Part shown: piece after piece, positions 1 to 9,802 of the stretch
Numbering within the stretch: position 1 is the first letter of the stretch
Layout of the letters: the number at the start of each line of letters is the position of its first letter
From: Paraburkholderia unamae
GTDB taxonomy: Bacteria; Pseudomonadota; Gammaproteobacteria; Burkholderiales; Burkholderiaceae
Reading direction: 5' to 3'
DNA: 64,000 nt
Assembly (NCBI RefSeq): GCF_003268775.1
Contig: NZ_QLSU01000039.1
Location: 1 to 64,000 of the forward strand
Translations under genes and position numbers: made by a program
Notes under the pieces: generated by a model
Databases searched by the model: none
Told to the model about the DNA's origin: nothing
Seen by the model: the letters and a program-made list of their open reading frames with translations, nothing else

Positions 1-84
1 CAGAGGCAGGCGGTACGCGAACAATATCTGCCCAAGCCCGATGTTCCGGTATTCCGGCCTCGGTTTTTTTGTGGCTTCTGCCAT
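1..84 (-). CDS. sdhC: Succinate dehydrogenase cytochrome b556 subunit, N-terminal fragment cut by the window edge
   Basis: Reading leftward from an ATG at 84, 28 codons stay open to the window edge and give a protein beginning MAEATKKPRPEYRNIGLGQI, followed by LFAYRLPL. The KPRPEYRN...YRLP pattern is the conserved start of SdhC, the membrane subunit that binds haem b and quinone in succinate dehydrogenase (complex II). Only the cytoplasmic N-terminus, before the first membrane helix, is inside the window. The gene lies directly downstream of a GntR regulator and near mdh and acnA, as expected for the TCA island of Burkholderia-type genomes, so sdhDAB and perhaps gltA probably continue to the left (inference). 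Confidence 0.85.
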   Translation of the reverse strand, partial: MAEATKKPRPEYRNIGLGQILFAYRLPL

Positions 85-130
85 GCTAGACCCCTACTAT
101 GTAGTAACACTAATTCGCAATTTTAGCGCC
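85..130 (-). promoter_or_regulatory. Upstream region of sdhC with a small palindrome
   Basis: This is an AT-rich stretch in an otherwise GC-rich neighbourhood, directly before the sdhC start codon. It contains the interrupted palindrome TACTATGTAGTA at 95-106, about 10 bases upstream of the ATG. It probably holds the sdhC promoter and possibly an operator. I cannot assign convincing -35/-10 boxes, and the palindrome does not match the 20-bp site found upstream of gntR. Confidence 0.35.
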
Positions 131-232
131 TTTTTATATCGCGCTGCAGCGAAATCCACGACGGGGACGGCTGGTGCACGCGCAAGCAAAGGCACATGGG
201 GAAGGACGCCGCGTCGTTCGCGCGGCCGCCCG

Positions 233-1030
233 TCAACTCAAATCATTCTGATAGTAGTACCCGGTTGTGACATACCATCCACGACGCACTTCGACGGGCC
301 GGTCTCCATAGGTATAGGACACGCGCTCGACGGATAGCAATGGAAAACCTGCGGGCACCTTGAGAAGATCGGCCACCGTGGGCTCGGCGGCCACGGCGCG
401 GATCTTCTCGGTCGCGCGGATCATGCGCGTGCCGAACTCCGTCTCGAACATCGCGTAGAGCGGACCCTTGTACTCGGCAAGGCGCTCGCTCGTGAGACCG
501 CGGAAAATGCCGCCGGGCAGCCAGATCTCGTCGAGCACGGTGCTCTCGCCGTCGAACTGAAGCAGACGCCGGATCAACACCACCGGGTCGGAGGGCTTCA
601 GGTCGAGCTGGCGCGCGATCTCGGCCGAGGCGCGCAGACGGCGGCATTCGAGCAGCCGGCTCACGTGCGGGTGTTCAGCGCCGTCATCGGCGAGTAATCT
701 CAGAAAGCGAAACTGGGCGCGCTCTTCGTTGTGCGTTGCAACAAAGGTGCCCTTGCCCTGGCGGCGCACCAGCAGGTTGTCGGCAGCCAGTTCGTCGATC
801 GCCTTGCGTACGGTCCCCTGGCTCACCTTGTAACGGGCGGCCAGTTCGACTTCGCTGGGGATGATTTCACCGGGCTTCCATTCGCCGGACTCGAGGCTCT
901 GCGTAATGAGCCCCTTGATCTGCTGGTACAGCGGACTGAATGTCGGGGATGGCGGAACCGCGGGCGCAGACGCCTGAACGCCGCTCTCGGGAGCGGGAGG
1001 ATTCGCGTTGCTGGCCGGGTTTGCACTCAT
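233..1030 (-). CDS. GntR/HutC-family transcriptional regulator of the TCA island
   Basis: The protein is 265 residues from the MSAN start; alternative in-frame starts at 1039, 1063 and a TTG at 1066 add up to 12 residues. An Ala/Pro-rich N-terminus of about 30 residues precedes a GntR winged helix (about 31-100; SPLYQQI, IPSEVELAARY, VSQGTVRKAIDEL, GKGTFV), then a UTRA effector domain (about 120-255). UTRA regulators usually sense small metabolites. The gene is co-directional with sdhC, 148 bases upstream of it, and divergent from mdh, so it probably controls both directions. A perfect 20-bp palindrome 56 bases upstream of its start is a likely operator. No convincing ribosome binding site decides between the starts. 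Confidence 0.85.
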   Translation of the reverse strand: MSANPASNANPPAPESGVQASAPAVPPSPTFSPLYQQIKGLITQSLESGEWKPGEIIPSEVELAARYKVSQGTVRKAIDELAADNLLVRRQGKGTFVATHNEERAQFRFLRLLADDGAEHPHVSRLLECRRLRASAEIARQLDLKPSDPVVLIRRLLQFDGESTVLDEIWLPGGIFRGLTSERLAEYKGPLYAMFETEFGTRMIRATEKIRAVAAEPTVADLLKVPAGFPLLSVERVSYTYGDRPVEVRRGWYVTTGYYYQNDLS

Positions 1031-1085
1031 GGCGCGCATTTCAACATAAAGCCCCCCACGCATCAAGCATTTTGGCTGTAATAGA

Positions 1086-1105
1086 TATGTCTTATATAAG
1101 ACATA
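1086..1105. promoter_or_regulatory. Perfect 20-bp palindrome, likely GntR-family operator
   Basis: The sequence TATGTCTTATATAAGACATA is identical to its own reverse complement. It lies between the divergent gntR and mdh genes and ends 9 bases before a candidate rightward -35 box. Length, symmetry and AT-rich core fit a GntR-family dimer site, so autoregulation and control of mdh are plausible (inference). Confidence 0.7.
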
Positions 1106-1113
1106 AGATACTG

Positions 1114-1142
1114 TTGACTTTGACCCTGACGGCTCCTACACT
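1114..1142 (+). promoter_or_regulatory. Candidate sigma-70 promoter facing mdh
   Basis: TTGACT at 1114-1119 and TACACT at 1137-1142 are separated by exactly 17 bases, a good -35/-10 arrangement in a GC-rich genome. It sits immediately after the 20-bp palindrome. The predicted start would leave a leader of roughly 500 bases before mdh, so it could drive mdh or an unrecognised small RNA. Confidence 0.45.
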
Positions 1143-1655
1143 CCCGTTCGAGCAAGGGTTTGCGGGCGGGTTGCCGGCCGGTTTCAGGACTTGAAACCGG
1201 CGCGATGCAGGGGCTTCGCCGGTTGCCGGCGGTTGCATCCACCCCGTGGCGCACGCGTCGCAGTCCGCCTTGCGCCATGCTGTTCCCTTACGCAGTAAAC
1301 GCAGTAGTGGTTTCGATCCGCCCGGCCAGCGCGCCAGATGCAGCCTGACTGCATGCCATGCGCGCCGCGCATCTGTGGACCAGCCCGAGCGAGCTGTTGC
1401 AGGAGTCGGCACACGCGAAGCGGCCAGCGTCAGGCGCCCCTCGAAGGGCGACCCGTTCACCTCTTGCCTTGTTGCACAGGTTACCGGCACGGCGGTCCGC
1501 GCCGGCGGCTCGCATCACCGCCCGGCAGTCCATGATGTCCGGGCAAGGCGCGCACGCCAGCAAGAAGGATCGCCTGTTTCACCTACGCTTCGTGTATCGC
1601 GCATATAGAATGGCGTTTTACCCTGGCGTCTAACGCATCTTCCTGGAGATTTTCA
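1143..1655 (+). other. Long gene-free stretch upstream of mdh with hairpins
   Basis: I see no credible protein gene here: the short open frames lack family resemblance and plausible start signals. It contains a perfect hairpin at 1177-1201 (arms GCCGGTTTCA / TGAAACCGGC, five-base loop) without a T-run. Near the 3' end is a -10-like TATAGA at 1604-1609 and a good ribosome binding site (TGGAGA) before the mdh ATG. The stretch may be a long 5' leader, two promoters in series, or a small RNA locus. Confidence 0.4.
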
Positions 1656-2642
1656 ATGGCTAAGCCCGCAAAGCGCGTTGCCGTCACCGGCGCCGCAGGT
1701 CAGATCGCTTACTCCCTGCTGTTCCGCATTGCGAACGGCGACCTGCTCGGCAAGGATCAGCCCGTCATCCTGCAACTGCTCGACCTGCCGCAAGCGCAAG
1801 CCGCCGTCAAAGGCGTCGTGATGGAACTGGACGACTGCGCATTCCCGCTGCTCGCGGGCGTGGTCATCACCGACGACCCGAAGGTCGCGTTCAAGGACGC
1901 CGACGTCGCCCTGCTGGTTGGCGCACGTCCGCGCTCGAAGGGCATGGAGCGTAAGGACCTGCTCTCGGCAAACGCCGAAATCTTCACGGTTCAGGGCAAG
2001 GCGCTGAACGACGTCGCCAGCCGCGACGTGAAGGTGCTGGTCGTCGGCAACCCGGCCAACACGAACGCCTACATCGCCATGAAGTCGGCTCCGGACCTGC
2101 CGAAGAAGAACTTCACGGCCATGCTGCGTCTGGACCACAACCGCGCGCTCTCGCAACTGGCCGCCAAGTCGGGCAAGCCGGTTGCTTCGATCGAGAAGCT
2201 GGCTGTGTGGGGCAACCACTCGCCGACGATGTACCCCGACTTCCGCGTCGCCACGGCCGAAGGCCAGTCGCTGACCGCGCTGATCAACGACGACGAATGG
2301 AACCGCAACACGTTCATCCCGACCGTGGGCAAGCGCGGCGCGGCGATCATCGAAGCACGCGGCCTCTCGTCGGCGGCATCGGCGGCCAACGCGGCAATCG
2401 ACCACGTGCGTGACTGGGTCCTCGGCACGAACGGCAAGTGGGTCACGATGGGCATTCCGTCGGACGGCTCGTACGGCATCCCCGAAGACATCATCTACGG
2501 CGTGCCGGTGACCTGCGAAAACGGCGAATACAAGCGCGTTGAAGGCCTCGAAATCGACGCCTTCTCGCGTGAAAAGATGGACGGCACGCTGAACGAACTG
2601 CTCGAAGAGCGCGAAGGCGTGGCTCACCTGCTCGGCAAGTAA
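1656..2642 (+). CDS. mdh: Malate dehydrogenase
   Basis: This cytoplasmic TCA enzyme interconverts L-malate and oxaloacetate with NAD. The 328-residue length is standard for the bacterial group that resembles cytosolic MDH. The NAD-binding loop TGAAGQI is at 11-17, the substrate-binding arginine region RPRSKGMER at 91-99, NPANTNA follows, and the active-site histidine is in [11 protein letters not shown] (His188). A GGAG ribosome binding site precedes the ATG. It is the first gene of the rightward TCA-island block, followed after 188 bases by the citrate-lyase-like gene. Confidence 0.97.
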
Positions 2643-2830
2643 GCGGGCAGTACGAACGGAACGCGCTTCATGCGCGTGCGGCCCCGCCAGCGGGGCCGCG
2701 CCACGGGCCGCCAGGCGAAACTCGCCCAGCGCGGCCCGATCCGCATGCGCCTTGCCAGACGCCTTCCGGCGGCAGGACGCATTCGAATCCGGTTTCCCCT
2801 CCAACACTCGACCGACCGCCGACGCCGAAG

Positions 2831-3859
2831 ATGCGCGCCATCACACCCGCCGAAGTGCTGTTTGACGGCGAAGCGCCGCCCGCCATCCTGCCCGCATGCG
2901 ATCACTACGCGGGCAGCGAGAAACTGATGCTGAAGTCGCTTGCGCTCCAGCAACAGCTCGGTCCGGTATTCGACATCACCCTCGACTGCGAAGACGGCGC
3001 CCAGGTGGGCCGCGAGGCCGAGCACGCCGAACTCGTGGCGTCGTTCATCGGCGGCGAGCACGACCGCTTCGGTCGCGTGGGCGTGCGCATCCACGACTTC
3101 CATCACCCGCACTGGCGCGACGACGTGCGCCTGATCTTGCGCGCCGCAAAGCGCGCGCCGGCCTTCATCATGCTGCCGAAGATCCGCGCCGTGGGCGACG
3201 CCGCCGAAATGACGGCGTTCATCGAAGCCACGCGCGTCGAACTCGGCATCGACAAACCCATTCCCGTGCAACTGCTGGTCGAAACGCATGGCGCGCTCGC
3301 GCGCGTGTTCGACCTCGCCGCGCTGCGCGGCGTGGAGTCGCTGAGCTTCGGCCTGATGGACTTCGTCTCCGCGCACGACGGCGCGATTCCCGACACGGCA
3401 ATGCGCTCGCCGGGCCAGTTCGATCACCCGCTCGTGCGCCGCGCGAAGCTCGAAATCGCGGCGGCTTGCCACGCGTTCGGCCGCGTGCCCTCGCACAACG
3501 TGAGCACGGAAGTGCGCGACATGGACGTGGTGGCGAACGACGCGCGCCGCGCGCGCAATGAGTTCGGCTACACGCGCATGTGGAGCATCCACCCCGCGCA
3601 GATTCCCGCGATCGTGGCCGCATTCGCCCCGCGCGACGAAGAAATCACCCTGGCCACTGACATCCTGCTGGCCGCGCAGCATGCGCAATGGGGTCCGACG
3701 CGCCATGGCGACACGCTGCACGACCGCGCGAGCTACCGCTACTACTGGTCGGTGCTGCGCCGCGCCCGCTCGACGGGCCGCGCCGTACCGGCCGAGGCGG
3801 CGCCGCTGTTCGGCGCGGGCGGCGACACGGCGGGCGCGCCGGTGAGGGAGCGGGCCTGA
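2831..3859 (+). CDS. HpcH/HpaI aldolase / citrate lyase beta-like protein
   Basis: The 342-residue protein is a TIM-barrel enzyme of the HpcH/HpaI-CitE superfamily. ILPACDHYAG at the N-terminus, the FDITLDCEDGA segment, a PKIR strand and VETHGAL carry the acidic and basic residues typical of CoA-thioester lyases that use Mg. Members cleave malyl-, citramalyl- or citryl-CoA-type substrates. No CitD/CitF partners are present, so it is not part of a classical citrate lyase complex; a malyl-/citramalyl-CoA lyase or thioesterase role is more likely (inference). It lies in the TCA island between mdh and prpD and has a hydrophilic, low-complexity C-terminal tail of about 25 residues. Confidence 0.8.
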   Translation: MRAITPAEVLFDGEAPPAILPACDHYAGSEKLMLKSLALQQQLGPVFDITLDCEDGAQVGREAEHAELVASFIGGEHDRFGRVGVRIHDFHHPHWRDDVRLILRAAKRAPAFIMLPKIRAVGDAAEMTAFIEATRVELGIDKPIPVQLLVETHGALARVFDLAALRGVESLSFGLMDFVSAHDGAIPDTAMRSPGQFDHPLVRRAKLEIAAACHAFGRVPSHNVSTEVRDMDVVANDARRARNEFGYTRMWSIHPAQIPAIVAAFAPRDEEITLATDILLAAQHAQWGPTRHGDTLHDRASYRYYWSVLRRARSTGRAVPAEAAPLFGAGGDTAGAPVRERA

Positions 3860-4148
3860 TGCGTATGCGGCGCGTGGCCGCGGAAAACGTTTTCAACGTA
3901 CTCCGCCACGACCGCAAAACGGGCCTCGCGCCGCGTCGCGCAGCAATGACGGACAAGGGGTGTTACAGGCAGTTACTTGCGAACCATGGCGCAAACAACA
4001 CCGGACCGGAGAAATTGCGGTCCGTGGCGATAAATAGGTGAAAATAGCGTCCGCTGCGTGCTTTCGGGGCGCGCGCAGTGCAACCGGCGGCCGCAATCCG
4101 CAGCCGCGCACTGATCAACCGATTTAGAGAGATAAAGGTTTGACTTCC

Positions 4149-4670
4149 ATGAAGAAACTGCTGATCGCCGCTGTTATCGGCACCCTGTCCTCGACGATGA
4201 TGCTGGCCGCTACCGACGCCGCCGCGCAAGGCACGACGACCACGGCCAAGAAGCCGGCTCCGAAGCACAAGATCATCAAGCGCAAGGCCAACCCGGCCAA
4301 GGAAGCGAAGGTCGATCCGGTCCCGGCGGGCTCGGAGCACTGGAGCTGTGCCGAAGGCATGCAATTCGACCTGAAGGGCGACATGGCGCGTGACCAGATC
4401 GTCACCGTTCACTGGGCGAACAAGAACTACAACCTGCCGCGCCAGACCACGACCACGGGCGCCGACCGCTTCCACGACGCCGCCACCGGTCTTGACCTCG
4501 TCGTGATCCCGACCAAGGCCATGCTGTTCTCCGACAAGGACAGCTCGCGTCTCGCCGACGAGTGCAAGACGGTTGCCATGCAGCAAGGCGCAATGGCGCC
4601 GACGCAGGCAAACGCCCTGAACCCGGCCAACCGCGCGGCTGAAGGCGCAAGCGGCGCAGCGGGTCAGTAA
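4149..4670 (+). CDS. Secreted MliC/PliC-like protein (putative C-type lysozyme inhibitor domain)
   Basis: The 173-residue protein has a clear signal peptide (MKKLL, hydrophobic core, cleavage near DAAA-Q at 26), a basic Lys/Pro-rich linker (34-55) and a domain at 64-140 with a cysteine at each end (Cys67, Cys139). The spacing W-x-C...V-x-W...YNLPR...GAD-R-F...A-x-L...C matches the MliC fold of periplasmic or lipoprotein inhibitors of C-type lysozyme, but I infer this from pattern only. There is no lipobox. The C-terminal 35 residues are Ala/Asn/Gln-rich. It ends 19 bases before prpD and may be co-transcribed with it, an odd place for an envelope protein. A TTG start 9 bases upstream is possible but ATG is preferred. 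Confidence 0.6.
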   Translation: MKKLLIAAVIGTLSSTMMLAATDAAAQGTTTTAKKPAPKHKIIKRKANPAKEAKVDPVPAGSEHWSCAEGMQFDLKGDMARDQIVTVHWANKNYNLPRQTTTTGADRFHDAATGLDLVVIPTKAMLFSDKDSSRLADECKTVAMQQGAMAPTQANALNPANRAAEGASGAAGQ

Positions 4671-4689
4671 GGACCACGGGAACGCCCCG

Positions 4690-6138
4690 ATGTCCGCTCC
4701 GATCTCCAACGTCAGGCCGCAGCCGGATCAGGTACTGGTCGATATCGTCGACTACGTGCTGAACGGGGTTGGCAGCGCGCTCGCGCTGACCACGGCCCGG
4801 CATTGCCTGATCGATACCCTCGGCTGCGGACTCGAGGCGCTCTCCTACCCCGCCTGCACCAAGCTGCTCGGACCGATCGTGCCGGGCACGATCGTCCCGC
4901 ACGGCGCGAAGGTGCCGGGCACCCAGTTTCAGCTCGACCCGGTTCAGGCTGCGTTCAACATTGGCGCGATGATCCGCTGGCTCGACTTCAACGACACGTG
5001 GCTCGCCGCCGAATGGGGCCATCCGTCGGACAACCTGGGCGGCATTCTCGCGACCGCCGACTGGCTCTCGCGCACCGCCGTCGCCCAGGGCAAGCCACCG
5101 CTCACCATGAAGCACGTGCTTGAAGGCATGGTGAAGGCGCACGAGATCCAGGGCTGCATTGCGCTGGAAAACTCGTTCAACAAGGTCGGTCTCGACCATG
5201 TACTGCTCGTGAAGCTCGCCTCGACCGCCGTGGTCGGGCAAATGCTCGGGCTCACGCGCGACGAACTCATCAACGCCGTGTCGCTCGCGATGGTCGACGG
5301 CCAGTCGCTGCGCACCTACCGCCACGCGCCCAATACGGGCTCGCGCAAGTCGTGGGCCGCCGGCGACGCCACCTCGCGCGCCGTGCGCCTCGCGCTCATG
5401 GCGAAAACGGGCGAAATGGGCTATCCCTCGGCGCTCACGGCGAAAACGTGGGGCTTTTACGACGTCTCGTTCAAGGGACAGCCGTTCCGTTTCCAGCGCC
5501 CCTACGGCACGTACGTGATGGAAAACGTGCTGTTCAAGATTTCGTTCCCCGCCGAATTCCACGCGCAGACCGCGGCCGAAGCCGCGATGACGCTGCACGG
5601 CGTGCTCGCGCAACGCGGCTTGACGGACGGGGACATCAAACGCATCACCATCCGCACGCACGAAGCGGCAATCCGTATCATCGACAAAAGCGGACCGCTC
5701 GCGAACCCCGCCGACCGCGACCACTGCATCCAGTATATGGTCGCCGTGCCGCTGATCTTCGGGCGCCTGACGGCCGCCGATTACGAAGACGACGTGGCGC
5801 ATGACCCGCGCATCGACGCGCTGCGTGCGAAAACAGTGTGCGTGGAAGACCCGCAGTTCACGAAGGATTATCACGACCCCGCGAAGCGCTCGATCGCAAA
5901 CGCGTTGACCGTCGAACTGAACGACGGCACGATGCTTGACGAGGTCGTAGTGGAGTACCCGATCGGCCACAAGCGACGCCGCGATGAAGGCATCCCGCTG
6001 TTGATCGAGAAGTTCCGCACCAACCTCGCGCGCCGCTTCCCCGCGAAGCAGCAGCAGGCGATTCTCGATGTCTCGCTGGACGAGGCGCGGCTGTGCGCCT
6101 TGCCCGTCAACGAGTACGTCGACTTGTACGTCATCTGA
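4690..6138 (+). CDS. prpD: MmgE/PrpD-family 2-methylcitrate dehydratase
   Basis: At 482 residues it has almost the same length as E. coli PrpD. Recognisable family blocks include the N-terminal helical domain ([17 protein letters not shown]), [10 protein letters not shown], the substrate-lid segment with [33 protein letters not shown], and the C-terminal domain beginning near GFYDVSFKG. PrpD dehydrates 2-methylcitrate to 2-methyl-cis-aconitate without an iron-sulfur cluster, and some members also act on citrate or cis-aconitate. Here it is not with prpB/prpC but 79 bases upstream of acnA, so it probably works with aconitase in citrate or methylcitrate turnover (inference). Confidence 0.9.
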   Translation: MSAPISNVRPQPDQVLVDIVDYVLNGVGSALALTTARHCLIDTLGCGLEALSYPACTKLLGPIVPGTIVPHGAKVPGTQFQLDPVQAAFNIGAMIRWLDFNDTWLAAEWGHPSDNLGGILATADWLSRTAVAQGKPPLTMKHVLEGMVKAHEIQGCIALENSFNKVGLDHVLLVKLASTAVVGQMLGLTRDELINAVSLAMVDGQSLRTYRHAPNTGSRKSWAAGDATSRAVRLALMAKTGEMGYPSALTAKTWGFYDVSFKGQPFRFQRPYGTYVMENVLFKISFPAEFHAQTAAEAAMTLHGVLAQRGLTDGDIKRITIRTHEAAIRIIDKSGPLANPADRDHCIQYMVAVPLIFGRLTAADYEDDVAHDPRIDALRAKTVCVEDPQFTKDYHDPAKRSIANALTVELNDGTMLDEVVVEYPIGHKRRRDEGIPLLIEKFRTNLARRFPAKQQQAILDVSLDEARLCALPVNEYVDLYVI

Positions 6139-6217
6139 GCAGCAAACAGACAGGTATCAGTCACAGCAGCAACCGTGCAGTAAGCGTTATTTCCGCGATT
6201 AAACGAAGGAAAACACC

Positions 6218-8935
6218 ATGGCCCACAACCTCCACAAAACGCTAAAGGAATTCGACAGCGGCTCCGGCAAAGGCAAGTTCTACTCGCTGCCGCAACTCGG
6301 CAAGCAGCTTGGCGTGAAGATCAATCGCCTGCCGGTCTCGATCCGTCTCGTGCTCGAGTCTGTGCTGCGTAACTACGACGGCAAGAAGATCGCGGAAGAG
6401 CACATCGAGCAACTCGCGAACTGGAAGCCGAGCGCCACGCGCGTCGACGAAATCCCGTTCGTCGTCGCCCGCGTCGTGCTGCAAGACTTCACCGGCGTGC
6501 CGCTGCTCGCCGACATCGCCGCCATGCGCGGCGTGGCCAAGCAGGTCGGCAAAGACCCGAAGGTCATCGAGCCGCTCGTGCCGGTGGACCTCGTGGTCGA
6601 CCACTCGGTGCAGATCGACTACTTCCGCCAGAAGGACGCGCTCGACCTGAACATGAAACTGGAATTCCAGCGCAACAACGAGCGCTACCAGTTCATGAAG
6701 TGGGGCATGCAGGCGTTCGACACGTTCAAGGTCGTGCCGCCGGGCATCGGCATCGTCCACCAGGTGAACCTGGAATACCTCGCGCGCGGCGTGCACAAGA
6801 AGGCTGAAGGCGGCGACACCGTCTACTACCCGGACACGCTCGTCGGCACCGACTCGCACACCACGATGATCAACGGCATCGGCGTGGTGGGCTGGGGCGT
6901 GGGCGGCATCGAAGCCGAAGCCGGCATGCTCGGCCAGCCGGTGTACTTCCTCACGCCGGACGTGGTGGGCGTCGAGCTCAAGGGCAAGCTGCGCGAAGGC
7001 TGCACGGCAACCGACCTCGTGCTGACCATCACCGAAATGCTGCGCAAGGAGAAGGTCGTCGGCAAGTTCGTCGAGTTCTTCGGCGAAGGCACGGCGTCGA
7101 TCGGCGTGCCCGACCGCGCGACCATCGGCAACATGGCGCCGGAATACGGCGCAACGATAGGCTTCTTCCCGGTCGACGAAAAGACGATCGACTACTTCAA
7201 GGGCACGGGCCGCACGCAAGCCGAGATCGACGCCTTCGCGAACTACTTCAAGGCGCAGGAACTCTTCGGCGTGCCGAAGGCCGGCGATATCGACTACACC
7301 AAGACGCTCACGCTCGACCTCGGCACGGTTGCGCCGTCGCTGGCGGGTCCGAAGCGCCCGCAAGACCGCATCGAAATCGGCAACGTGAAGTCGACCTTCA
7401 CGGACCTGTTCTCGAAGCCGGTCGCGGAAAACGGCTTCAACAAGAAGGCCGCCGACCTCTCCGCCGAATACACGGCGGGCGAAAAGGTCAAGCTGCACAA
7501 CGGCGACGTGCTGATCGCCGCGATCACGTCGTGCACGAACACGTCGAACCCGAGCGTGCTGCTGGCCGCCGGTCTGCTCGCAAAGAAGGCCGTGGAAGCC
7601 GGCCTGACGGTCGCGCCGCACATCAAGACGTCGCTCGCTCCGGGCTCGCGCATCGTCACGGAATACCTGACGAAAACGGGCTTGCTGCCGTACCTCTCGA
7701 AGCTCGGCTTCGAACTCGCGGCCTATGGCTGCACGACCTGTATCGGCAACGCGGGCGACCTCACGCCGGAACTGAACGATTCGATCGTCAAGAACGACGT
7801 CGTCGCGGCTGCGGTGCTCTCGGGCAACCGTAACTTCGAAGCGCGTATTCACCCGAACATCCGCGCGAACTTCCTGGCCTCGCCGCCGCTGGTCGTCGCT
7901 TACGCGATCGCGGGCAACATCACGCGCGACCTGATGACGGAACCGGTCGGCAAGGGCCGTGGCGGCCGCGACATCTACCTCGGCGACATCTGGCCGACGA
8001 GCGACGAAGTCAACGCGCTGCTCAAGTACGCGCTCGACCCGGACGCGTTCCAGAAGAACTACAGCCAGCTCACGAAGAAGGGCGACCTGTGGAGCAAGAT
8101 CGAAGGCGAGGAAGGTCAGGTCTACGACTGGCCGAAGTCGACCTACATCGCCGAGCCGCCGTTCTTCGGCAGCCACTTCTCGATGACGCCGTCGTCGGAA
8201 GTGGCCGAGGTCAAGGGCGCGCGCGCACTGGGCATCTTCGGTGACTCGGTCACGACCGACCACATCAGCCCGGCAGGCTCGATCAAGGAAGACTCGCCCG
8301 CAGGCCGTTGGCTGAAGGAAAACGGCGTGCAGAAGGCCGACTTCAACAGCTACGGCTCGCGTCGCGGCAACCACGACGTGATGATGCGCGGCACCTTCGC
8401 GAACGTGCGGATCAAGAACCTGATGATCCCGGCGAAGGCCGACGGCACGCGCGTGGAAGGCGGCCTGACGATTCACCAGCCGAGCGGCGAACAACTGTCG
8501 ATTTACGACGCCGCCATGAAGTACATCGACGCCGGCACGCCGACCATGGTGTTCGCGGGTGAAGAGTACGGCACGGGTTCGTCGCGCGACTGGGCGGCCA
8601 AGGGCACGCAACTGCTGGGCGTGAAGGCCGTGGTCGCACGCAGCTTCGAGCGTATCCACCGCTCGAACCTGGTCGGCATGGGCGTTCTGCCGTTGCAGTT
8701 CAAGGGCTCGGACAGCGTTCAGTCGCTCGGCCTGACCGGCGAGGAAACGTTCGACATCGAAGGCCTGACGGACGACTTCAAGCCGCAACAGGACCTGACG
8801 CTTGTGATCCGCCGCAAGGATGGCAAGGAAGAGCGCGTCCAGGTGCTGCTGCGTATCGACACGCCGATCGAAGTCGACTACTACAAGCACGGCGGTATTC
8901 TGCCGTTCGTGCTGCGTTCGCTGCTGGCCGCCTAA
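6218..8935 (+). CDS. acnA: Aconitate hydratase A
   Basis: This 905-residue TCA enzyme isomerises citrate to isocitrate through cis-aconitate using a [4Fe-4S] cluster. The three cluster cysteines are visible: Cys439 in SCTNTSNP and Cys505/Cys508 in YGCTTCIGN, a few residues from the E. coli AcnA positions. The C-terminal swivel domain includes [14 protein letters not shown] and [15 protein letters not shown], with the catalytic serine in the latter. A clean AAGGA ribosome binding site precedes the ATG. It is the last gene of the rightward block and is followed by a strong terminator. The same enzyme can serve the methylcitrate cycle, which fits the adjacent prpD. Confidence 0.97.
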   Translation: MAHNLHKTLKEFDSGSGKGKFYSLPQLGKQLGVKINRLPVSIRLVLESVLRNYDGKKIAEEHIEQLANWKPSATRVDEIPFVVARVVLQDFTGVPLLADIAAMRGVAKQVGKDPKVIEPLVPVDLVVDHSVQIDYFRQKDALDLNMKLEFQRNNERYQFMKWGMQAFDTFKVVPPGIGIVHQVNLEYLARGVHKKAEGGDTVYYPDTLVGTDSHTTMINGIGVVGWGVGGIEAEAGMLGQPVYFLTPDVVGVELKGKLREGCTATDLVLTITEMLRKEKVVGKFVEFFGEGTASIGVPDRATIGNMAPEYGATIGFFPVDEKTIDYFKGTGRTQAEIDAFANYFKAQELFGVPKAGDIDYTKTLTLDLGTVAPSLAGPKRPQDRIEIGNVKSTFTDLFSKPVAENGFNKKAADLSAEYTAGEKVKLHNGDVLIAAITSCTNTSNPSVLLAAGLLAKKAVEAGLTVAPHIKTSLAPGSRIVTEYLTKTGLLPYLSKLGFELAAYGCTTCIGNAGDLTPELNDSIVKNDVVAAAVLSGNRNFEARIHPNIRANFLASPPLVVAYAIAGNITRDLMTEPVGKGRGGRDIYLGDIWPTSDEVNALLKYALDPDAFQKNYSQLTKKGDLWSKIEGEEGQVYDWPKSTYIAEPPFFGSHFSMTPSSEVAEVKGARALGIFGDSVTTDHISPAGSIKEDSPAGRWLKENGVQKADFNSYGSRRGNHDVMMRGTFANVRIKNLMIPAKADGTRVEGGLTIHQPSGEQLSIYDAAMKYIDAGTPTMVFAGEEYGTGSSRDWAAKGTQLLGVKAVVARSFERIHRSNLVGMGVLPLQFKGSDSVQSLGLTGEETFDIEGLTDDFKPQQDLTLVIRRKDGKEERVQVLLRIDTPIEVDYYKHGGILPFVLRSLLAA

Positions 8936-9011
8936 CTGGCAGCTTGACTGGCAGCGCAAGCAGACAGTTTTTGCAGGTGCCGCGCCCGGCAACGGGTGCG
9001 GTCACACTTGG

Positions 9012-9038
9012 AGCCCGACGAAAGTCGGGCTTTTTTTT
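9012..9038 (+). terminator. Rho-independent terminator of the mdh-acnA block
   Basis: A perfect 8-bp stem (AGCCCGAC / GTCGGGCT) with a GAAA tetraloop is followed by eight T residues. It lies 76 bases after the acnA stop and just before the convergent response-regulator gene. Confidence 0.92.
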
Positions 9039-9058
9039 CGCCTGTGCCTGGAATCGGG

Positions 9059-9673
9059 TTACTCGATCAGCTTGTTCAATGTCGCGAACTCAATCAGCGC
9101 GGCGAGCGACGACACGCCGAGCTTGTCGAGCACGCGGGTCTTGTATGTGCTGACAGTTTTATCTGAAAGCCCGAGTCGCGCCGCGATGCCCTTGTTGCTC
9201 ATGCCACGCGCCAGGTACTGCAACACTTCGACTTCGCGCGGCGAGAGCCCGTTGAGCGCCACGTCGCGGCCGCCACCGCAACTGCCCACCGGAAAGCAGT
9301 CGTAACCGAGCAGCACCGCCTTGACGACGCCGCACAGCTCCTCGACACCGCGGTTCTTGTTCACATAGCCGTTCGCGCCCGCCACGCGCGTGTGATTGGC
9401 CATGACCAGCTCGGGCTTGGCCGAGAGCACGAGAATGCGCGCGTCGGGCTGCTTCGCGCGGATCCCGCGGATGACGGAAAGGCCGTCGAGCCGGGGCAGT
9501 TCGAGGTCGAGGATCACGAGGTCGGGTTGCAACTCCTGCACGAGGCGCAGGCCCTCTTCGCCGTCGCCGCACTCGCCCACCAGTTCGTACTCCGTGTTCA
9601 GCACGTTGGCGAGCATCTTCAGAACGATCGGATGGTCATCGATTACAACGATGCGTTTCATTTTTTGTTCCAT
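9059..9673 (-). CDS. Orphan NarL/LuxR-type response regulator
   Basis: The 204-residue protein has an N-terminal receiver domain with acidic residues Asp12/Asp13, phosphoacceptor Asp56 (LVILDLELP) and conserved Lys106, then a LuxR-type helix-turn-helix at about 145-204 (LSPREVEVLQYLARGMSNKGIAARL...VSTYKTRVLDKLGV). No sensor kinase is adjacent, so its partner is encoded elsewhere. It is divergent from the TetR gene. Two in-frame ATGs exist (9673 and 9661); neither has a good ribosome binding site, and the longer is kept. The target genes cannot be read from this sequence. Confidence 0.88.
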   Translation of the reverse strand: MEQKMKRIVVIDDHPIVLKMLANVLNTEYELVGECGDGEEGLRLVQELQPDLVILDLELPRLDGLSVIRGIRAKQPDARILVLSAKPELVMANHTRVAGANGYVNKNRGVEELCGVVKAVLLGYDCFPVGSCGGGRDVALNGLSPREVEVLQYLARGMSNKGIAARLGLSDKTVSTYKTRVLDKLGVSSLAALIEFATLNKLIE

Positions 9674-9802
9674 GGCGGAGTTTGGATGTTTGACCCTTCA
9701 GCGGGAATCTCACAGCCTGAATGACACGCCATCGTTTTTGTATAGGAAAGTTCTGAAACGACCCCGCTAAGACTCTGCTCAGACCCCGTCAGTACCGCTT
9801 CA

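Noticed and set aside
41-337. 98-codon plus-strand frame over the sdhC start and gntR end
   Set aside because: It conflicts with sdhC and gntR on the minus strand and has no recognisable features.
2831-3859. Citrate lyase beta subunit CitE of a CitDEF complex
   Set aside because: No citD, citF, citC or citX is near; only the superfamily assignment is kept.
6242-8992. 916-codon open frame on the minus strand opposite acnA
   Set aside because: Same reason; aconitase on the plus strand carries all catalytic motifs.
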